NCBI GenBank assembly: GCA_029239575.1
Contig: JARBUP010000187.1
Coordinates: forward strand, 1 to 5,908
DNA: 5,908 nucleotides
DNA from: Bacillota bacterium
GTDB lineage: Bacteria > Bacillota > Clostridia > Tissierellales > Sedimentibacteraceae
Reading direction: 5' to 3'
Shown here piece after piece: positions 1 to 5,811 of this stretch. Under the pieces are notes generated by a model. The model searched no databases, had not been told where the DNA came from, and saw nothing but the letters and a program-made list of their open reading frames with translations. How positions within the stretch are numbered: the stretch's first letter is position 1; the number at the start of each line of letters is the position of its first letter. The translations under genes were made by a program, and so were the position numbers.

Positions 1-117
1 ATAAACATCTACTGCAGGAGCATTAGGAACTGCATGAAGCACTCTTATTTTAGAATTCATTTGCTGCTGCATCATGTAACACTGTGCTAACATATTGGTT
101 TCTGGATAATAGTACAT
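1..117 (-). CDS. DUF4397 domain protein, N-terminal fragment (gene runs off the left edge)
   Basis: Reading leftwards from an ATG at 115-117, 39 codons are open to the window edge. The start is supported by an AGGAGAG ribosome binding site at 124-130, 6 bases upstream. The first 22 or so residues are rich in Met, Gln and Tyr and contain no signal peptide. They are followed by IRVLHAVPNAPAVDVY, which is the characteristic opening of the DUF4397 domain as I know it from clostridial proteins. The biochemical role of this family is not established; members are often cell-surface or envelope associated, but nothing here shows export. The preceding gene on the same strand is the small interrupted peptide gene at 201-380, 83 bases away, with no terminator seen between, so cotranscription is possible. 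Family assignment is fairly sure; function is unknown. Confidence 0.8.
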   Translation of the reverse strand, partial: MYYYPETNMLAQCYMMQQQMNSKIRVLHAVPNAPAVDVY

Positions 118-145
118 AGTTTTCTCTCCTTTAATATTATAATAT

Positions 146-174
146 ATAATATTAATATATGAATAAAGTATTAA
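146..174 (-). promoter_or_regulatory. Possible promoter of the DUF4397 gene
   Basis: On the minus strand TTAATA (169-174) is followed after 17 bases by TATTAT (146-151), giving 4/6 and 5/6 matches to the sigma-A -35 and -10 boxes. The start would fall near 139, leaving a leader of about 20 bases that still includes the ribosome binding site. The whole stretch 131-175 is nearly pure A/T, so chance matches are easy and this is weak. Confidence 0.3.
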
Positions 175-200
175 AGAGTGATATATCTGTTGCACATAAG

Positions 201-380
201 CTACGAATAAGACAGTAGTTTTTCTAGTTCTTTTTCTTCTTTAGTTTTCTTTTCCCAAAATAAGCAATTTAACAATTCATCCTAATCTATAATTGTTTCA
301 GCATTAACTGATAAAGGATAAAAAGCTAATGAAATTAAAAATGTTATTAGCATAAAAATAATATATAGTCTTCTTCTCAT
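201..380 (-). pseudogene. Small exported peptide gene interrupted by an in-frame TAG
   Basis: An ATG at 378-380 has a good AGGAG site (389-393) 8 bases upstream. The first 32 codons encode a textbook signal peptide: MRRR as positive n-region, a hydrophobic stretch over residues 5-22 or so, and a plausible signal peptidase I site after V-N-A (residue 27). Five codons later (ETIID) there is a TAG at 282-284. The same frame then continues for 26 codons, a charged helix-like tail starting DELLNCLFWEKK and ending ELEKLLSYS, up to a second TAG at 201-203. The simplest reading is a 59-residue secreted protein broken by one nonsense mutation. The alternative is a genuine 32-residue prepeptide that releases a five-residue tail. 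A strong promoter lies at 437-465, so the locus is probably transcribed. I do not recognise a family. One cysteine lies in the region after the stop. Confidence 0.55.
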
Positions 381-436
381 TTCAAAATCTCCTAACTATT
401 GTAATTATAAATATCTTGTCACTCTACTTAAATTTA

Positions 437-465
437 ATACTATCTCAACATTTTTGTTATGTCAA
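437..465 (-). promoter_or_regulatory. Sigma-A-type promoter for the small peptide gene
   Basis: On the minus strand a perfect TTGACA (460-465) is followed by a 17-base spacer and TAGTAT (437-442, 4/6 match to TATAAT). The predicted start is near 430, which gives a leader of roughly 50 bases to the ATG at 380. The exact -35 box and ideal spacing make this one of the better promoters in the window. Confidence 0.6.
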
Positions 466-609
466 TTTTGATTCCAAATTTGTTTTTAAAAATTCTGAAA
501 TTACCACTTTCTTTTCCCCTTCTGTTCTAAAGTGTATTTTTACGTTTTTTTGTAGCAGAGCTACTGTCTCAGCATGGGTTGTGGCTATGAAATAATAATT
601 ATCAATAAT
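457..609 (-). other. Start-less open stretch with protein-like composition, possible gene remnant
   Basis: Between two TAA codons (610-612 and 457-459) the minus strand is open for 50 codons. The reading is amphipathic and charged rather than random A/T translation: it contains YYFIATTHAETVALL, then KIHFRTEGEKKVVISEF, and ends LESKLT. There is no ATG, GTG or TTG near its beginning and no ribosome binding site, so it is not an intact gene. It could be the tail of a decayed gene. Its last two sense codons form the TTGACA -35 box of the next promoter. I do not recognise the family. The rest of 381-705 holds that promoter and the leader of the gene at 706; nothing else is visible. Confidence 0.25.
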
Positions 610-705
610 TTATAGGAAACATTTTAAAAAGGAATTATCTAATGAATATAAAAAATTTCTAAGTAAATTATATATAATAATATTTTTATTTAGAAAGGTA
701 TTTAT

Positions 706-2406
706 ATGATTTCATTTGAAATATTGAACAATGAACTGATAGAGAAAAATTTTAAATTTGAAACACCATACGGAGAAAGACTGCTCACGTATGCTGATTT
801 TACTGCTTCTGGTAAATCATTAAAATTTATTGAAAAATATTTGTTGGAAATCCAAAAATTTTATGCAAATACACATACCGAAGATGATATGACCGGTGAA
901 GTAATGACTAAAATTTTGCATAAGGCAGCTAGTATAATTAAAAAGCTGGTTAATGCAGAAAAAAATTGTTACATAATTCCATCGGGTACTGGAGCTACCG
1001 GAGCAATAGAATGTTTAGCCAAAATTTTAGGCATATATATTCCTCCTGCTGCCAAAAACAGGTTAGGCATAGTAGACTTTGATAAAGAGTCTAATGATAA
1101 AACAAGCCAATTTCCAGTAATTTTCATAGGTCCATACGAGCATCATTCCAATATACTTATTTGGGAGGAAGGTCTAGCTGAGCTGGTAGAAATAGGACTT
1201 AGAGAAGACGGTACCATGGATTTAGATGATTTAAAAAGTAAAATCAGCGATAGAAAATACAAAAATAGATTAAAGATAGGTTCTTTTTCAGCTGCATCTA
1301 ACGTTACTGGAATTCTGACTCCTGTATATGAAGTTGCGGAAATTCTACATAATAATAATGCTTTAGCATGCTTTGATTTTGCCGCTTGTGCTCCTTATAT
1401 AGAAATAAATATGAATAAAAGTGACTCTGAATATTTCGATGCTATATATTTAGCACCTCATAAATTTTTAGGGGGACCAGGTTCATCAGGTATTCTTGTT
1501 ATAAATAAGAAATTATATGATAAATCATTGCCGCCGACTGTATCTGGAGGTGGAACTGTAAACTATGTAAGTACTCTCGGGTATGATTATATCGAAAATG
1601 TAGAGTTGAGAGAAATGGCAGGCACACCTGGAATAATGCAGATAATAAAAGCTGCACTTGTAATAGAACTAAAAAATTCAATTGGAATAGACAATATCAT
1701 TTCAAGAGAAAAAAGTTATGTTCAAAAAGTCTTTGAAAGATTAATAAAAAATCAAAACATTGAAATACTAGGACCTTCTATAGAACATGAAAGACTGCCA
1801 ATATTTTCTATCAAAATAAAATATAATGATAAATATTTACATCCGCGATTTGTAGCAATATTAATTAATGACTTATTTGGTATTCAAACAAGAGCTGGAT
1901 GTTCATGTGCAGCACCATATGGTCACAGGCTATTGGAAATTAATGATGAAACCTCCGAAATATTTAGACATTTTATTAAAGATGGCTTATCATCCGTTAA
2001 ACCAGGTTGGCTCAGATTTAACCTTCACTATATAATGAATGAAGCTGAAGTTGAATATATTATCCGTGTTATAGAGTTTATAGCTGAATTTGGTTATCTC
2101 TTTCTATATGATTATGTAGTTGACTTGAATTCAGGAAAGTGGGTACATAAGAACAAAAACAAATCGATTAAATGTGTAGAAGATTTCGGCATTGAAGAAA
2201 GTCTAAAATATATAGAAGATAAAAATACAGATAGTAAATTAGAATCAATATCTTATAATGAAGAATATAAAAATTATTTGAGTGATGCTAGAAAATATGC
2301 AGAACAAATAAAAAAGAAAAATGATTTTATATTAAAAACCCTTAACAATGAAAAATTCAAAGGTCAAGGATGGTTTTACTTTGTAAATTCAGAAAATGAA
2401 AAATAA
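706..2406 (+). CDS. Aminotransferase class V-fold PLP enzyme, cysteine desulfurase/selenocysteine lyase-like
   Basis: The 566-residue protein has a complete class V PLP core. Visible elements in order are YADFTASG (29-36); NTHTE (55-59); SGTGATG (93-99), the PLP-phosphate loop; YEHHSN (144-149), with a histidine that stacks on the cofactor; D224 in FDFAACAP for the pyridine nitrogen; PHKFLGGPG with the Schiff-base lysine K253; GGGTV (281-285); AGTPG (305-309); and RAGCSCAAPYGH (396-407). C401 aligns with the catalytic cysteine of SufS (RAGHHCAQP); C399 is an additional cysteine. This subgroup differs from housekeeping SufS/IscS and usually carries a longer C-terminus; here about 100 residues follow the core, largely charged and helical. 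The expected reaction is sulfur or selenium removal from a cysteine-like substrate, or a related C-S lyase step, in the cytosol. The start ATG has AAAGG at 694-698, 7 bases upstream. A TATAAT at 673-678 lacks a matching -35. The cysteine-synthase-like gene follows after 33 bases. Fold is certain; substrate is not. Confidence 0.85.
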   Translation: MISFEILNNELIEKNFKFETPYGERLLTYADFTASGKSLKFIEKYLLEIQKFYANTHTEDDMTGEVMTKILHKAASIIKKLVNAEKNCYIIPSGTGATGAIECLAKILGIYIPPAAKNRLGIVDFDKESNDKTSQFPVIFIGPYEHHSNILIWEEGLAELVEIGLREDGTMDLDDLKSKISDRKYKNRLKIGSFSAASNVTGILTPVYEVAEILHNNNALACFDFAACAPYIEINMNKSDSEYFDAIYLAPHKFLGGPGSSGILVINKKLYDKSLPPTVSGGGTVNYVSTLGYDYIENVELREMAGTPGIMQIIKAALVIELKNSIGIDNIISREKSYVQKVFERLIKNQNIEILGPSIEHERLPIFSIKIKYNDKYLHPRFVAILINDLFGIQTRAGCSCAAPYGHRLLEINDETSEIFRHFIKDGLSSVKPGWLRFNLHYIMNEAEVEYIIRVIEFIAEFGYLFLYDYVVDLNSGKWVHKNKNKSIKCVEDFGIEESLKYIEDKNTDSKLESISYNEEYKNYLSDARKYAEQIKKKNDFILKTLNNEKFKGQGWFYFVNSENEK

Positions 2407-2428
2407 GTAAAATATCAAATAACTTTAT

Positions 2429-2433
2429 GGAGG
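2429..2433 (+). promoter_or_regulatory. Ribosome binding site that selects a TTG start
   Basis: GGAGG sits 6 bases before TTG at 2440-2442. The next in-frame ATG (2458-2460, codon 7) would be 24 bases away from it, too far, so the TTG is the likely start. The rare start codon may lower expression relative to the upstream gene. Confidence 0.75.
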
Positions 2434-2439
2434 TTTGAA

Positions 2440-3462
2440 TTGGCTTTAGATGAGAAAATGAAAGATAAATTTAATGGTATTACTGCACTCATTAACAACA
2501 CACCAATGCTAGAAATATCACTTAAGTTTAAAGGACAGGACAGAAAAATATACGCTAAAGCAGAATGTTATAACTTATCAGGAAGCATAAAAGACAGAAT
2601 TGCCTTACATATACTTAAAAATTCCTATGAACAAAATTTAATAAAAGAAGGAGATATAATCGCAGAAGCCTCTAGCGGTAATACAGGAATATCTTTTTCA
2701 GCAATAGGAACATACCTTGGTAATAAAGTTGTTATTTTTATGCCTGATTGGATGAGCAAAGAACGTGTCAAAATCATAGAATGTTTTGGTGCGACAGTTA
2801 AATCTGTTTCTAAGGAAGATGGTGGTTTTACGGGCTCTATTAAATTAGCAGAACAGATGGGAAAAGATTATAATGCATTCTTACCACATCAGTTTTCTAA
2901 TCCACTTAATGTAGATGCTCATTATGAAACTACAGGAAAAGAAATATTGAATCAATTAGACAAATTTGGGAAAATTCCAGATGGCATTGTTGCAGGCGTA
3001 GGTACTGGAGGAACAATTATGGGGATTAAAAAAGCAGTTCAGGAAATTTATCCAAAATGCAAAGCCTTTCCTCTAGATCCTTCTAATTCCCCTACAATGG
3101 CTTCTGGCGGCAAAGTTGTTGGTCCGCATAGAATAGCTGGAATTGGTGATGAATTTATACCTGAAATCGTAAAACTAAATGAGCTTGACAATATAATATT
3201 GGTTGATGATGGAGATGCAATAAACATGGCTAGAAAGCTTTCCACCAATATAGGTATTGGAGTTGGTATTTCTTCTGGTGCCAATTTTTTAGGAGCTTTA
3301 AAAGCACAAGATATTCTCAACAATAAGGATGCAGTTGTTGTTACCGTATTTGCTGATGACAATAAAAAATATTTATCAACGGATCTAATGAAAGAACAGC
3401 CTTTAAAAACAGATTACATTTCACAACATGTTGAAATTGTTGGAATTAAATCAATAAAATAA
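2440..3462 (+). CDS. Cysteine synthase family PLP enzyme (CysK/CysM/cystathionine beta-synthase fold)
   Basis: The 340-residue protein is a fold-type II PLP enzyme. K51 in SGSIKDR is the Schiff-base lysine. SSGNTG (78-83) is the asparagine loop that binds the amino-acid substrate. GVGTGGT (186-192) is the phosphate loop. GIGDEFIPEIV (from 234) and GISSGAN (276-282) match conserved C-terminal elements, the serine contacting the pyridine nitrogen. Length is slightly above typical CysK (about 310) and there is no CBS regulatory domain. The family performs beta-replacement on an activated serine (O-acetylserine, O-phosphoserine) or on serine/cysteine, using sulfide, homocysteine or another nucleophile. 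Translation starts at TTG behind a strong GGAGG. The gene lies 33 bases after the class V PLP enzyme with no terminator between, so the two probably form one operon; a sulfur hand-over or a beta-substituted alanine product are possibilities, both inferred. Fold is certain; precise reaction is open. Confidence 0.87.
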   Translation: MALDEKMKDKFNGITALINNTPMLEISLKFKGQDRKIYAKAECYNLSGSIKDRIALHILKNSYEQNLIKEGDIIAEASSGNTGISFSAIGTYLGNKVVIFMPDWMSKERVKIIECFGATVKSVSKEDGGFTGSIKLAEQMGKDYNAFLPHQFSNPLNVDAHYETTGKEILNQLDKFGKIPDGIVAGVGTGGTIMGIKKAVQEIYPKCKAFPLDPSNSPTMASGGKVVGPHRIAGIGDEFIPEIVKLNELDNIILVDDGDAINMARKLSTNIGIGVGISSGANFLGALKAQDILNNKDAVVVTVFADDNKKYLSTDLMKEQPLKTDYISQHVEIVGIKSIK

Positions 3463-3482
3463 TAAAAATTCAGAATTTTTAT
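3462..3482 (+). repeat. Perfect A/T-rich inverted repeat at the end of the PLP operon
   Basis: Two 10-base arms, ATAAAAATTC and GAATTTTTAT, flank a single central A and begin at the last base of the stop codon. The arms are nearly all A/T and the centre leaves no proper loop, so at most a weak terminator hairpin could form. It is the only candidate end signal directly after the gene; the stronger hairpin lies at 3564-3599. Confidence 0.4.
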
Positions 3483-3563
3483 CATATTTAATTTTACATA
3501 CGAAATAGGGTAGATAAGCATTATAATAAAAGATTAGATAACCGTGATGACAACAACAGTCAT

Positions 3564-3599
3564 AAAGCCGTAACTAATATTTTTATGGGTACGGCTTTT
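3564..3599 (+). terminator. Hairpin between the PLP operon and the efflux cassette, probable rho-independent terminator
   Basis: AAAGCCGTA (3564-3572) is complementary to TACGGCTTT (3590-3598), giving a 9-bp stem with a 17-base loop, followed by a T run of four counting the end of the stem. The left arm begins AAA, so the structure could also work weakly on the minus strand. It lies about 100 bases after the cysteine-synthase-like gene and about 50 bases before the next promoter, the expected place for insulation. Confidence 0.55.
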
Positions 3600-3639
3600 G
3601 TCATGTGATATATAGATTATGTGTATAACAAAATAATTA

Positions 3640-3654
3640 AAGTCATATTGACTT
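3640..3654. repeat. Inverted repeat overlapping the -35 box of the MarR promoter
   Basis: AAGTCA (3640-3645) and TGACTT (3649-3654) are exact complements around TAT. The right arm covers most of the TTGACT -35 box. It could be a second regulator site, but the arms are short and could be coincidental. Confidence 0.3.
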
Positions 3655-3676
3655 CAAGGCGAAAAAGTAGTATGCT
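3648..3676 (+). promoter_or_regulatory. Promoter of the MarR-MATE operon
   Basis: TTGACT (3648-3653, 5/6) is followed by an exact 17-base spacer and TATGCT (3671-3676, 4/6). The predicted start is near 3683, inside the palindrome described next, with a leader of about 50 bases to the ATG at 3733. Confidence 0.6.
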
Positions 3677-3683
3677 TTTTAAT

Positions 3684-3704
3684 AGTTGAATTATCAACTG
3701 TTGA
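3684..3704. promoter_or_regulatory. Putative MarR operator: overlapping palindromes at the transcription start
   Basis: AGTTGA (3684-3689) and TCAACT (3694-3699) are exact inverted arms around ATTA. The right arm is reused in a second perfect palindrome, TCAAC-T-GTTGA (3694-3704). The site begins 7 bases after the -10 box, where a bound dimer would block RNA polymerase. MarR proteins bind 16-20 bp palindromes of this sort and commonly repress their own promoter. Binding by the protein encoded at 3733 is inferred. Confidence 0.5.
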
Positions 3705-3732
3705 AAAGTGTACAGTAATAAAGGAGGTTATT

Positions 3733-4158
3733 ATGCGATTTCACAATTTGTATTTATTACTTCGCAATGCCAAAGAGTTTTGCCACAGTCAAATAAAATA
3801 TATTGGAGTATCCGATACGGAACATATGATTTGCACATTTCTATTGGGCCATTACGGAGGGTCACAAGATGATGTTGCTGATGCATTGAAATTAGAAAAA
3901 GCCACCGTTGCACGTGCCCTCTCATCTCTTGAAAAAAAAGGATTTGTTGAGCGAAGTATCAATTCGGGTAATCGTCGCAAGTACATTCTAACCCTGACAC
4001 AATCAGGAAAAGAAAGTATCTCAGAGGTTGCAGATATTTACGATGTTTGGCTTCGTAAAATATCATCTTGCTTAACTGAACAAGAACAGAAGCAATTTGA
4101 TGAATATTGTAATCGAATGCTCACAGTATCTGAAGAACTTTGCGAGGAGATTAAGTAA
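3733..4158 (+). CDS. MarR-family transcriptional regulator of the adjacent efflux pump
   Basis: The 141-residue protein has the MarR size and architecture: N-terminal dimerisation helices, a winged helix-turn-helix over residues 44-88 (SQDDVADALKLEKATVARAL as helix-turn-helix, then LEKKGFVER and the wing SGNRRKYILTLT), and C-terminal helices that complete the dimer. It should bind DNA as a homodimer and be released by a small ligand. AAGGAGG at 3721-3727, 5 bases before the ATG, is a very strong ribosome binding site. The palindromes at its own promoter argue for autorepression. The MATE exporter gene starts 2 bases after its stop, so regulator and pump are cotranscribed, as in Staphylococcus aureus mepR-mepA. 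There are five cysteines (17, 34, 113, 126, 137), so a redox input cannot be excluded, but nothing specific shows it. Ligand unknown. Confidence 0.88.
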   Translation: MRFHNLYLLLRNAKEFCHSQIKYIGVSDTEHMICTFLLGHYGGSQDDVADALKLEKATVARALSSLEKKGFVERSINSGNRRKYILTLTQSGKESISEVADIYDVWLRKISSCLTEQEQKQFDEYCNRMLTVSEELCEEIK

Positions 4159-4160
4159 AA

Positions 4161-5591
4161 ATGGAAAATAAGCAATTAGAACTGATGGGAAAAGCTCCCA
4201 TCACAAAAGCGATTTTAAAGCTGTCAATACCCGTGGTCATCGGTATGATGGTGCAGGTGTTTTACAATCTGGTAGATACCTTTTTTATTGGAAAACTTAA
4301 TGACCAAAATCAGTTGGCCGCTGCCAATATTACTACACCTGTGTTCATGATTTTGATGGCGATTGCAACCATTGTATCAACTGGTGCGGCATCCTATATT
4401 TCACGCAGTCTCGGTAAGAAAGATCAAGAAAATGCCAATCGCACACTTACAACCGGCATTCTCATCTGTACTGCTTTAGCGGTGTTGGTTGTGGTGGTTG
4501 GCCTAATATTTGTTAAACCGCTGATTATTGCTCTTGGTGCGTCGGAAGAAGTCTATCCTTACGCTTACCAATATGTTGTAGTTATGTTACTTGGTTCCAT
4601 CCCCGTTATGCTTAATTATGCCGGCGGTCAGTTATTGCGATCTGAAGGAGCTGCTATGCCCTCCATTATCGGTATGATGATTGGAACGGTTGTCAATATT
4701 GTGTTGGATCCTATATTTATTTTTGGTTTTAACATGGGCATTCTCGGTGCCGGCATTGCTACCGTGTTGGGTAATGCTGCTGCATTGGGATATTACATTT
4801 GGTTTTATCTTTCTGGAAAATCCATACTTCAAATTAAGCCAAAGTTTATTAGTGCCGACAAAACAATTTGGAAAGAAATTTTCTTTATTGGTATTCCGGC
4901 TTGTATGAGCCAACTGCTTTCAAGTATCGCTATGATTGTGCTGAATAATCAGGCAAAATTATATGGCGACTCAGTTTTAGCAGGTATGGGCATTTCCTTA
5001 AAGCTGATGTTTATTGGTACTTTTATCTTTATGGGTTTTGCAGCAGGATGTCAACCCATTGTAGGTTTTAATTACGGTGCAAAAAACTATAAAAGAGTAC
5101 GAGAGATTTTCAAAACAGGTATGGTAATGACCTTTGGAATCGGTGTTGTATTAACAGTTATCTTTTGGTTTGGAGCAAATAATCTTGTTTCATTTTTCAC
5201 TCCACTGCCAGATGTAATCTCGCAAGGGATAAATGTATTGAGAATCAACATTTTTTCATTTCTGATTTTAGGGCCTCAGATGCTTGCATCAACGGGTATT
5301 CAAGCATTTGGCAAGGCAAAAGAGGCTCTTATATTATCGGTTGCAAGGCAAGGAATAGTTTATATCCCTCTGCTATTTGCCATGCAGTCGCTTCTAGGTT
5401 TTAATGGCTTGATTTGGGCGCAACCAATTTCCGATGCCATTACTCTAGGAATCGGTCTTGTATTTTTAAAAGTAATTCTTAAAAAGAGCACTACTGAAAA
5501 AGTTGATTCTGCTGAAAGCGATACTGCTTCTGACAAGCTTGTAACTACGAACAATCTTGAATACGGTAGTAATAAACCAGACATATTTTGA
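4161..5591 (+). CDS. MATE-family multidrug efflux transporter, MepA-like
   Basis: The 476-residue membrane protein has about twelve hydrophobic segments (roughly 17-43, 55-82, 96-120, 135-157, 167-188, 193-217, 238-262, 275-300, 318-340, 358-383, 392-410, 415-441) in two similar halves. Family signatures are FYNLVDTFFIG (34-44) with the acidic D40 in helix 1, LLRSEGAAMPS (158-168), NIVLDPIFIFGFNMGILGAG (179-198) with D183, and GFNYGAKN (302-309) after helix 8. MATE pumps export cationic drugs, dyes and antibiotics in exchange for Na+ or H+. Sequence and linkage to a MarR gene resemble staphylococcal MepA (451 residues); the extra length is a polar cytoplasmic tail of about 35 residues after KKS. 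GAGGAG at 4144-4149 lies inside the end of the regulator gene, 11 bases before the ATG, so translation is probably coupled. Family is certain; actual substrates cannot be read from sequence. Confidence 0.92.
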   Translation: MENKQLELMGKAPITKAILKLSIPVVIGMMVQVFYNLVDTFFIGKLNDQNQLAAANITTPVFMILMAIATIVSTGAASYISRSLGKKDQENANRTLTTGILICTALAVLVVVVGLIFVKPLIIALGASEEVYPYAYQYVVVMLLGSIPVMLNYAGGQLLRSEGAAMPSIIGMMIGTVVNIVLDPIFIFGFNMGILGAGIATVLGNAAALGYYIWFYLSGKSILQIKPKFISADKTIWKEIFFIGIPACMSQLLSSIAMIVLNNQAKLYGDSVLAGMGISLKLMFIGTFIFMGFAAGCQPIVGFNYGAKNYKRVREIFKTGMVMTFGIGVVLTVIFWFGANNLVSFFTPLPDVISQGINVLRINIFSFLILGPQMLASTGIQAFGKAKEALILSVARQGIVYIPLLFAMQSLLGFNGLIWAQPISDAITLGIGLVFLKVILKKSTTEKVDSAESDTASDKLVTTNNLEYGSNKPDIF

Positions 5592-5604
5592 TTAAAATAG
5601 AAAT

Positions 5605-5736
5605 AAAGTATTAGTCGGCGTCATTTTAGTGCCGCCGTTTCCAGCTAATGGCACTTACGAATCTTCGCCACTTTCCTAAACCATATATGACAGAAAGGTT
5701 AGTTTTCATTCTATGTCTATCCGTTTGTCAGACTAG
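5605..5736 (+). other. Stop-broken protein-like stretch after the pump gene
   Basis: One plus-strand frame reads as protein-like segments split by single stops: VGVILVPPFPANGTYESSPL, then TAA at 5677-5679, then TIYDRKVSFHSMSIRLSD, then TAG at 5734-5736, then LSNQSRK. No good ribosome binding site or start is seen. It may be a decayed gene or element end left between the efflux cassette and ssrA. I do not recognise it with confidence, and the coding nature is uncertain. Confidence 0.2.
5616..5640 (+). terminator. Weak hairpin after the MATE gene
   Basis: CGGCG (5616-5620) pairs with CGCCG (5633-5637), with an inner CA/TG pair across a mismatch, followed by only TTT. It is 25 bases past the pump stop codon, so it may be the operon terminator, but the T run is short. 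The hairpin at 5778-5806 could serve as a backup. Confidence 0.35.
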
Positions 5737-5777
5737 TTGTCAAACCAAAGTCGGAAAATCAAATTTATTAAAATAGT

Positions 5778-5806
5778 AAAACCACGACATATTCTGTCGT
5801 GGTTTT
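5778..5806 (-). terminator. Strong bidirectional-looking terminator of ssrA
   Basis: AAAACCACGACA (5778-5789) and TGTCGTGGTTTT (5795-5806) form a perfect 12-bp stem with a 5-base loop. It lies 5 bases beyond the tmRNA 3' end and, read on the minus strand, ends in TTTT followed by an A/T-rich tract, as expected for rho-independent termination of ssrA. It also ends in TTTT on the plus strand, so it could stop read-through from the MATE operon. Confidence 0.85.
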
Positions 5807-5811
5807 GAAGA

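Noticed and set aside
282..284. TAG in the small peptide gene as programmed pyrrolysine or other recoding
   Set aside because: No recoding structure or pyl gene is visible, the frame also ends in TAG, and a simple nonsense mutation or a real stop explains it.
564..576. Short hairpin GTAGC-AGA-GCTAC next to a T run
   Set aside because: The T run precedes the hairpin on the plus strand and becomes an A run after it on the minus strand, so it is not a terminator in either direction.
610..705. Riboswitch or T-box leader in front of the sulfur-related operon
   Set aside because: The leader is short and almost entirely A/T, with no specifier, no T-box core and no terminator/antiterminator pair.
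1499..1681. Minus-strand open frame inside the class V enzyme gene
   Set aside because: It lies wholly within a well-supported gene on the other strand and shows no family motif. The same reasoning removes the minus-strand frames at 3048-3362, 3731-3925, 4632-4913 and 5360-5584 and the plus-strand frame at 4681-4908.
3540..5811. Complete integrative element at ssrA
   Set aside because: No integrase, excisionase or second copy of the ssrA 3' end is present inside the window, so only the possibility can be raised.
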